Assembly: GCF_900105805.1 (NCBI RefSeq)
Contig: NZ_LT629788.1
Location: 3,968,001-4,032,000 of the forward strand
Direction of reading: 5' to 3'
Origin: Pseudomonas moraviensis
Lineage (GTDB): Bacteria > Pseudomonadota > Gammaproteobacteria > Pseudomonadales > Pseudomonadaceae
DNA length: 64,000 nt
Position numbers and translations under genes: made by a program. Below, piece by piece: positions 59,468-64,000 of the stretch. Position 1 is the stretch's first letter. The number at the start of each line of letters is the position of its first letter. The notes under the pieces were generated by a model. It ran no database searches. It saw only the letters and a program-made list of their open reading frames with translations, and was not told the DNA's origin.

Positions 59468-61132
59468 TCAGGCCAGTTTCTTGTGACGTACCCGGTGTGG
59501 CTGGGCCGCTGCTTCACCGAGGCGTTTCTTGCGATCGGCTTCGTACTCGGTGTAGTTGCCTTCGAAGAACACCGCTTGCGAGTCGTCTTCGTACGCCAGG
59601 ATGTGCGTGGCGACACGGTCAAGGAACCACCGATCGTGGGAGATCACAATGGCGGCGCCCGGGAAGTCCAGCAGGGCTTCCTCCAGCGAACGCAGGGTTT
59701 CCACGTCGAGGTCGTTGGACGGTTCGTCGAGCAGCAGGACGTTGCCGCCCTCCTTCAGGGTCAGCGCCAGGTGCAGACGACCGCGCTCACCGCCGGACAG
59801 ATCCTTGACGAACTTCTGCTGGTCGCCGCCCTTGAAGTTGAAGCGGCCGACGTAGGTGCGCGACGGGATCTCGTAGTTGCCGATGCGGATCTGGTCGGAA
59901 CCGTCGGAGATCTGCTGGAACACGGTCTTGCTGCCGTCGAGGTCTTCGCGGCTCTGGTCGACGCAGGCCAGTTGCACGGTTTCGCCGATTTCGATGCTGC
60001 CCGAATCCGGGGTTTCCTTGCCCATGAGCATGCGGAACAGCGTCGACTTACCGGCACCGTTACCACCGATCACGCCGACGATGGCGCCCTTCGGCATGGA
60101 GAACGACAGGTTGTCGATCAGCACGCGATCGCCGTAACCCTTGGTGACGTTCTTGAACTCGATGACCTTGTCGCCCAGGCGCGGACCGGCCGGGATATAG
60201 ATTTCGTTGGTTTCGCTGCGCTTCTGGAATTCCTGCGATTGCATTTCCTCGAAGCGTTGCAGACGTGCCTTGGATTTCGACTGGCGGGCCTTGGCGCCTT
60301 TGCGCACCCACTCCAGTTCTTCTTTCATGGCTTTTTCATGAGCCGACTGCTGCTTGGACTCCTGGGCCAGACGATCGGACTTGGCTTCGAGCCAGCCCGA
60401 ATAGTTGCCCTCGTAAGGAATGCCCGCGCCGCGGTCGAGTTCCAGAATCCAGCCGGCGACGTTGTCGAGGAAGTACCGGTCGTGCGTGATCGCGACCACG
60501 GTGCCCGGGAAGTCGTGGAGGAAATGCTCCAGCCACGCCACGGAGTCGGCATCCAGGTGGTTGGTCGGTTCGTCGAGCAGCAGCATGTCCGGGGCGGACA
60601 GCAGCAGACGGCACAGGGCGACACGACGCTTTTCACCACCGGACAGGTGTTCCACTTTCGCGTCCCAGGCCGGCAAGCGCAGCGCATCGGCGGCGACTTC
60701 CAGCTGGCGCTCGAGGTTGTGACCATCGCTGGCCTGCAGGATCGCTTCGAGCTTGGCCTGTTCAGCGGCGAGCTTGTCGAAGTCGGCATCCGGATCGGCG
60801 TAGGCGGCGTAGACCTCGTCCAGGCGCGCTTGCGCATCCTTGATCACGCTGACCGCTTCCTCGACCACTTCACGTACGGTCTTGGCGGGGTCGAGCTGCG
60901 GCTCTTGCGGCAGGTAACCGATGTTCAGGTCCGGCATCGGACGGGCTTCGCCTTCGAACTCGGTATCGACGCCGGCCATGATTTTCAGCAGCGTGGATTT
61001 ACCCGAACCGTTGAGGCCGAGCACGCCGATCTTGGCGCCGGGGAAGAAGGACAGCGAAATGTTCTTGAGGATTTCCCGCTTCGGCGGAACAACTTTGCCC
61101 AGCCGATGCATGGTGAAGACGTATTGAGCCAT
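59468..61132 (-). CDS. ettA: Energy-dependent translational throttle protein EttA (ABC-F)
   Basis: A 554-residue ABC-F protein with two ATP-binding domains and no membrane segments; it binds the ribosomal E site and gates the first peptide bond according to ATP/ADP. Walker A sites are GLNGSGKST and GGNGAGKST, signature motifs LSGGEKRR and LSGGERGR, Walker B sites LLLDEPTNHLD and LLLDEPSNDLD. The linker helix (P-site tRNA interaction motif, about residues 240-300) is long and basic/glutamine-rich as in EttA. ATG 61132 starts MAQYVFTMHRLGKVV. Gene is single, with a terminator downstream. Confidence 0.96.
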   Translation of the reverse strand: MAQYVFTMHRLGKVVPPKREILKNISLSFFPGAKIGVLGLNGSGKSTLLKIMAGVDTEFEGEARPMPDLNIGYLPQEPQLDPAKTVREVVEEAVSVIKDAQARLDEVYAAYADPDADFDKLAAEQAKLEAILQASDGHNLERQLEVAADALRLPAWDAKVEHLSGGEKRRVALCRLLLSAPDMLLLDEPTNHLDADSVAWLEHFLHDFPGTVVAITHDRYFLDNVAGWILELDRGAGIPYEGNYSGWLEAKSDRLAQESKQQSAHEKAMKEELEWVRKGAKARQSKSKARLQRFEEMQSQEFQKRSETNEIYIPAGPRLGDKVIEFKNVTKGYGDRVLIDNLSFSMPKGAIVGVIGGNGAGKSTLFRMLMGKETPDSGSIEIGETVQLACVDQSREDLDGSKTVFQQISDGSDQIRIGNYEIPSRTYVGRFNFKGGDQQKFVKDLSGGERGRLHLALTLKEGGNVLLLDEPSNDLDVETLRSLEEALLDFPGAAIVISHDRWFLDRVATHILAYEDDSQAVFFEGNYTEYEADRKKRLGEAAAQPHRVRHKKLA

Positions 61133-61418
61133 GGAGAACCTTGGGTCAGTGACAGATGAATGATTGGAGCGCAGGCGATGCCTGGCCAGACTGTGCGCGT
61201 CGTTCACTTGATCACGATCAATGCGTGCGCGCTGGAAAAAGTCTGATTGTAGGGGCTGGAACGCCCCCGTCTAACCGGCAAAGCTACCTGAATGACCGGT
61301 GGCAGTCCAGCCGAGAGGGGCTGGCACTTCGCCACAACTCAAGGCATGCTAGCCGCCCTTCGGGCGTCCGGCTTATAGTGCACGTCGCGCCAGTCCAGCC
61401 AAATCGCAGGATCACAGC

Positions 61419-64000
61419 TTGACCAATGTCACTCCGCCAGCCTCTGTGAGCAGCACCCCACCGGCGCCCGGCTCGCCCCTGCGCGGTACATTGAAGGGGG
61501 CACTGGCCACCCTCGTGCTGTTATTGCTCGCGTTGCTGTTCTGGCAACTGCTCGATCAATTGCGTGAAACCCAGAAGAACCAGCGCCAGTACACCATCGA
61601 CTACACCGCCGACCTCGCCGCGCAAGTCAGCCTGAACATGGCGCTGAACGCGCAAATCGCCCTCAATCTGCTACCGATCGTCGAGCAACCGCAAACTGCC
61701 GACGAACAGCAGATGCTCTTGCGCAAACTGCAGCGCTCGCTGCCCGATCTGCGCAGCATGGCCCTGCTCTCGCCCTCCGGCCGGATCATCAGCGACAGCG
61801 CCAGCGACAGCTCCGACGCCGATTACCTGACCGAACTGGTACGCCGCAGCCGCGCCCAGGCGCACTACTTCAGCAACGCCGATGACGGCTCGGTGGTGCA
61901 CCTGTTGTTACATCAGGCCAGCGGCAGCAGCCGCGGTTACTGGGCGTTGCGCCTGACGCCGACGTTCTTCGACTCGCTGACCAAACAGGACGCCACCGCC
62001 CTGCGCCCATTGTGGCTGGTGGAAAACCGCCTCAATCACCAGATCATCAGCCGCGAAGCCGGATTGCCCTCGGCCAAGGCTGGCGGGCTGACCCCCGACG
62101 ATGTCGCCAACACCGTGCTGACTGTGCCGCTGAGCAGCAGCGACTGGCAATTGCGCGGGCTGTTCGACCGCCAGCGCGTGCTGGAAGAATTGCTGCCGGC
62201 GTTCATCGGCAAATGCCTGCTCGGCCTGGCGTTCTCGATGCTGCCGGTGATTGCCCTGCTCAACATGCGCCGCCGCCAGCGCCAGGTGCATGAAGGCCGG
62301 CGGCGCTATCAGGACATTTTCGAAGGCACCGGCGTGGCCTTGTGCGTGCTTGACCTGTCCGGCCTCAAGCAGATGTTCGACAAGGCGCAGATCCAGACCA
62401 GCGACCAGCTCAAGGCCTGGCTCGACCAACCGCAGCAGCGCCAGCAATTGCTCGCGGAAATGCGCGTCACCGAGGTCAATCAGGTCGCCCTGCAACTGCT
62501 TGATGTGCATTCCTGCGACGATGCCTGGCAACTGCTGATCGACGGCCAGCGCCATCCGCAGTGCGCGATCGGTCAGCAGATCCTCGACGCCGTGCTGCAG
62601 CAGCAGAAGCAGCTGGAACTGGAAATCAAACTGCCCAACAGCAATGGCCGCGACCAGCACCTGTGGATGGTCCTGCGCCTGCCGAGCGAGCAGCACGACT
62701 ATAAAGCGGTGATCCTCAGCATCAACGACATCACCAGCCGCAAGCTGATCGAACTGTCGTTGCTGGAGCGCGAAGGCTTCTGGTCGGACGTAGTGCGTAC
62801 CGTGCCGGATCATCTGTATGTGCAGGACGTGATCAGCCAGCGGATGATTTTCAGCAACCACCACCTCGGCCAGACCCTGGGCTACAACCGCACTGAACTG
62901 CATCAGATGGGCGAATACTTCTGGGAAATCCTCCTGCACCCGGAAGACGCCGACTACTACCATCGCTCGCGGCAATTGCAGCGCCACGCCGGTTACAGCC
63001 AGTTGCTCCAGTGCCAATTGCGCTTCCGCCATCGCGACGGCAAGTGGCGGCGCTTCGACATTCGCGAACAGGCGCTGGCGCGAGACAAGCACGATCAGGT
63101 CACGCGGATCATCGGCGTTGCCAAGGACATCACCGAACAGATCGAGGCCAGCGAATCGCTGCGTGACAGCGAGCAGCGCTATCGCATGCTCGCCGAAAGC
63201 ATCAGCGACGTGATTTTCTCCACCGACTCCAAGCTCTCGCTGAACTACGTCAGCCCGTCGGTGCAGGCCGTGCTTGGCTACAACGCCGAATGGATTTTCC
63301 AGAACGGCTGGCAATCGACCATCGCCAACCCCGGGCAGTTGAACGGCATCTACACGCTGATGGACCGCGTCAGCAAAGCGCTGGACAAGCCAGAGCAACT
63401 GGCGTTGCTGCGCAGTCAGGTGCAAACCCAGCTGTTCCTGTTCGACTGCCTGCGCGCCGATGGCCGCAAGATTCCGATCGAACTGCGCCTGGTACTGGTC
63501 TGGGACGAACACGGCGCGTTCGAAGGCGTGCTTGGCGTTGGCCGCGATATCAGTCAGCAGCGCCGTGCCGAGAAAGACCTGCGCATGGCTGCTACGGTAT
63601 TCGAGCACTCGACCTCGGCGATCCTGATCACCGACCCGGCCGGCTACATCGTCCAGGCCAACGAAGCGTTCAGTCGGGTCAGCGGTTACACGGTCAGCGA
63701 AGTCCTCGACCAATTGCCGAACATGCTCACCGTCGACGAGCAGCAGGACGCGCACCTGCGCTACGTGCTCAAGCAGTTGCACGAGCACAGCACCTGGGAA
63801 GGCGAAGTGTGGATGAAACGCCGCAACGGCGAGCATTACCCGGCGTGGGTCGGCATCACCGCCGTGCTCGACGACGAAGGCGATCTGGCCAGTTACGTGT
63901 GTTTCTTCAGCGACATCAGCGAGCGCAAGGCCAGCGAGCAGCGCATCCACCGCCTCGCCTACTACGACGCCCTCACCCACCTGCCGAACCGCACGCTGTT
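61419..64000 (+). CDS. morA: MorA-like PAS/GGDEF (probably EAL) c-di-GMP sensor, N-terminal part
   Basis: At least 860 codons are open to the window end, so the gene is incomplete. TM1 lies at about residues 18-42 and TM2 at about 255-280, with a periplasmic region between. Several PAS domains follow: PAS-like parts near 440-560, 570-690 and 710-835, each with PAC-type endings such as RIIGVAKDITEQIEA, GVLGVGRDISQQRRAEK and YVCFFSDISERKASEQR. The last residues, AYYDALTHLPNRTLF, are the start of a GGDEF domain. The order and position (after ettA) match P. aeruginosa MorA, whose C-terminus carries GGDEF and EAL. TTG 61419 has AGGA 8 bases before; a GTG at 61446 is the alternative. Confidence 0.75.
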   Translation, partial: MTNVTPPASVSSTPPAPGSPLRGTLKGALATLVLLLLALLFWQLLDQLRETQKNQRQYTIDYTADLAAQVSLNMALNAQIALNLLPIVEQPQTADEQQMLLRKLQRSLPDLRSMALLSPSGRIISDSASDSSDADYLTELVRRSRAQAHYFSNADDGSVVHLLLHQASGSSRGYWALRLTPTFFDSLTKQDATALRPLWLVENRLNHQIISREAGLPSAKAGGLTPDDVANTVLTVPLSSSDWQLRGLFDRQRVLEELLPAFIGKCLLGLAFSMLPVIALLNMRRRQRQVHEGRRRYQDIFEGTGVALCVLDLSGLKQMFDKAQIQTSDQLKAWLDQPQQRQQLLAEMRVTEVNQVALQLLDVHSCDDAWQLLIDGQRHPQCAIGQQILDAVLQQQKQLELEIKLPNSNGRDQHLWMVLRLPSEQHDYKAVILSINDITSRKLIELSLLEREGFWSDVVRTVPDHLYVQDVISQRMIFSNHHLGQTLGYNRTELHQMGEYFWEILLHPEDADYYHRSRQLQRHAGYSQLLQCQLRFRHRDGKWRRFDIREQALARDKHDQVTRIIGVAKDITEQIEASESLRDSEQRYRMLAESISDVIFSTDSKLSLNYVSPSVQAVLGYNAEWIFQNGWQSTIANPGQLNGIYTLMDRVSKALDKPEQLALLRSQVQTQLFLFDCLRADGRKIPIELRLVLVWDEHGAFEGVLGVGRDISQQRRAEKDLRMAATVFEHSTSAILITDPAGYIVQANEAFSRVSGYTVSEVLDQLPNMLTVDEQQDAHLRYVLKQLHEHSTWEGEVWMKRRNGEHYPAWVGITAVLDDEGDLASYVCFFSDISERKASEQRIHRLAYYDALTHLPNRTL

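Noticed and set aside
61908..63980. Long minus-strand frame of 690 codons
   Set aside because: It is antisense to the PAS/GGDEF gene, whose motifs are clear. Its translation has no domain pattern and is Gln/His/Val-rich, as expected for the complement of GC-rich codons.

Overview
The window is a piece of a Pseudomonas chromosome, most likely the P. fluorescens group. The evidence is the GC-rich codon use, the gene order, the abundance of intergenic REP doublets (GTAGGAGTGAGCCTGCTCGCG, GTGGGAGCGAGCCTGCTCGCG and GTAGGAGCTGCCGAAGGCTGCG types), and the presence of Pseudomonas-specific families (PP0621, DUF1780, DUF3094, DUF6482, DUF3015). From pilA onward the order follows, from memory, the PA4525-PA4601 region of P. 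aeruginosa PAO1, with some local differences. No prophage, insertion sequence, CRISPR array or integrated island was seen; this is core genome.

Layout. 1-4.6 kb: end of an rRNA methyltransferase, a large DUF748 envelope protein with a small DUF2845 partner, and a BON-domain periplasmic protein. 4.8-10.1 kb: type IV pilus core, pilA (leftward, with a sigma-54 promoter) opposite pilB-pilC-pilD-coaE-yacG. 10.2-13.8 kb: a CbiM-like membrane protein, then DUF1780-MOSC-DUF3094-ndh. 14-16.3 kb: a chemoreceptor with a FliA-type promoter and four tRNA genes (Asn, Pro, Lys, Pro). 16.5-22.1 kb: clpB with a sigma-32 promoter, pgeF, rluD, bamD. 22.2-33.8 kb: PP0621 protein, pilS-pilR, thiO, the minor pilin operon fimU-pilV-pilW-pilX-pilY1-pilE, divergent fimT, and ispH. 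34-46 kb: housekeeping block fkpB, lspA, ileS, ribF, murJ, rpsT, creA, proB, obg, rpmA, rplU, ispB. 46-57.8 kb: small or poorly known genes (yjdM, a small protein behind a Fur box, fklB, DUF6482, yqhA, a 609-residue lipoprotein, a Lon-family protease, DUF3015, DUF4105, a small lipoprotein, a GreA/GreB-like factor). 57.8-64 kb: gdhA, ettA and the first part of a MorA-like PAS/GGDEF sensor cut by the window end.

Functionally the most coherent set is the type IV pilus machine. PilS/PilR would act with sigma-54 on pilA. PilD processes PilA and the minor pilins. PilB and PilC drive assembly, and FimU/PilV/PilW/PilX/PilY1/PilE would form the priming and tip complex. A second theme is that several regulons can be read directly from promoter sequence: sigma-54 (pilA), sigma-28 (chemoreceptor), sigma-32 (clpB), Fur (small protein at 46.8 kb) and possibly AlgU (DUF3015 gene). 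I did not find a clear unknown multigene system. The best leads are the Fur-box small protein, the CbiM-like protein lacking the N-terminal metal ligand motif, the 609-residue lipoprotein, the terminator-like hairpin directly in front of a duplicated tRNA-Pro gene, and the opposed REP topologies.
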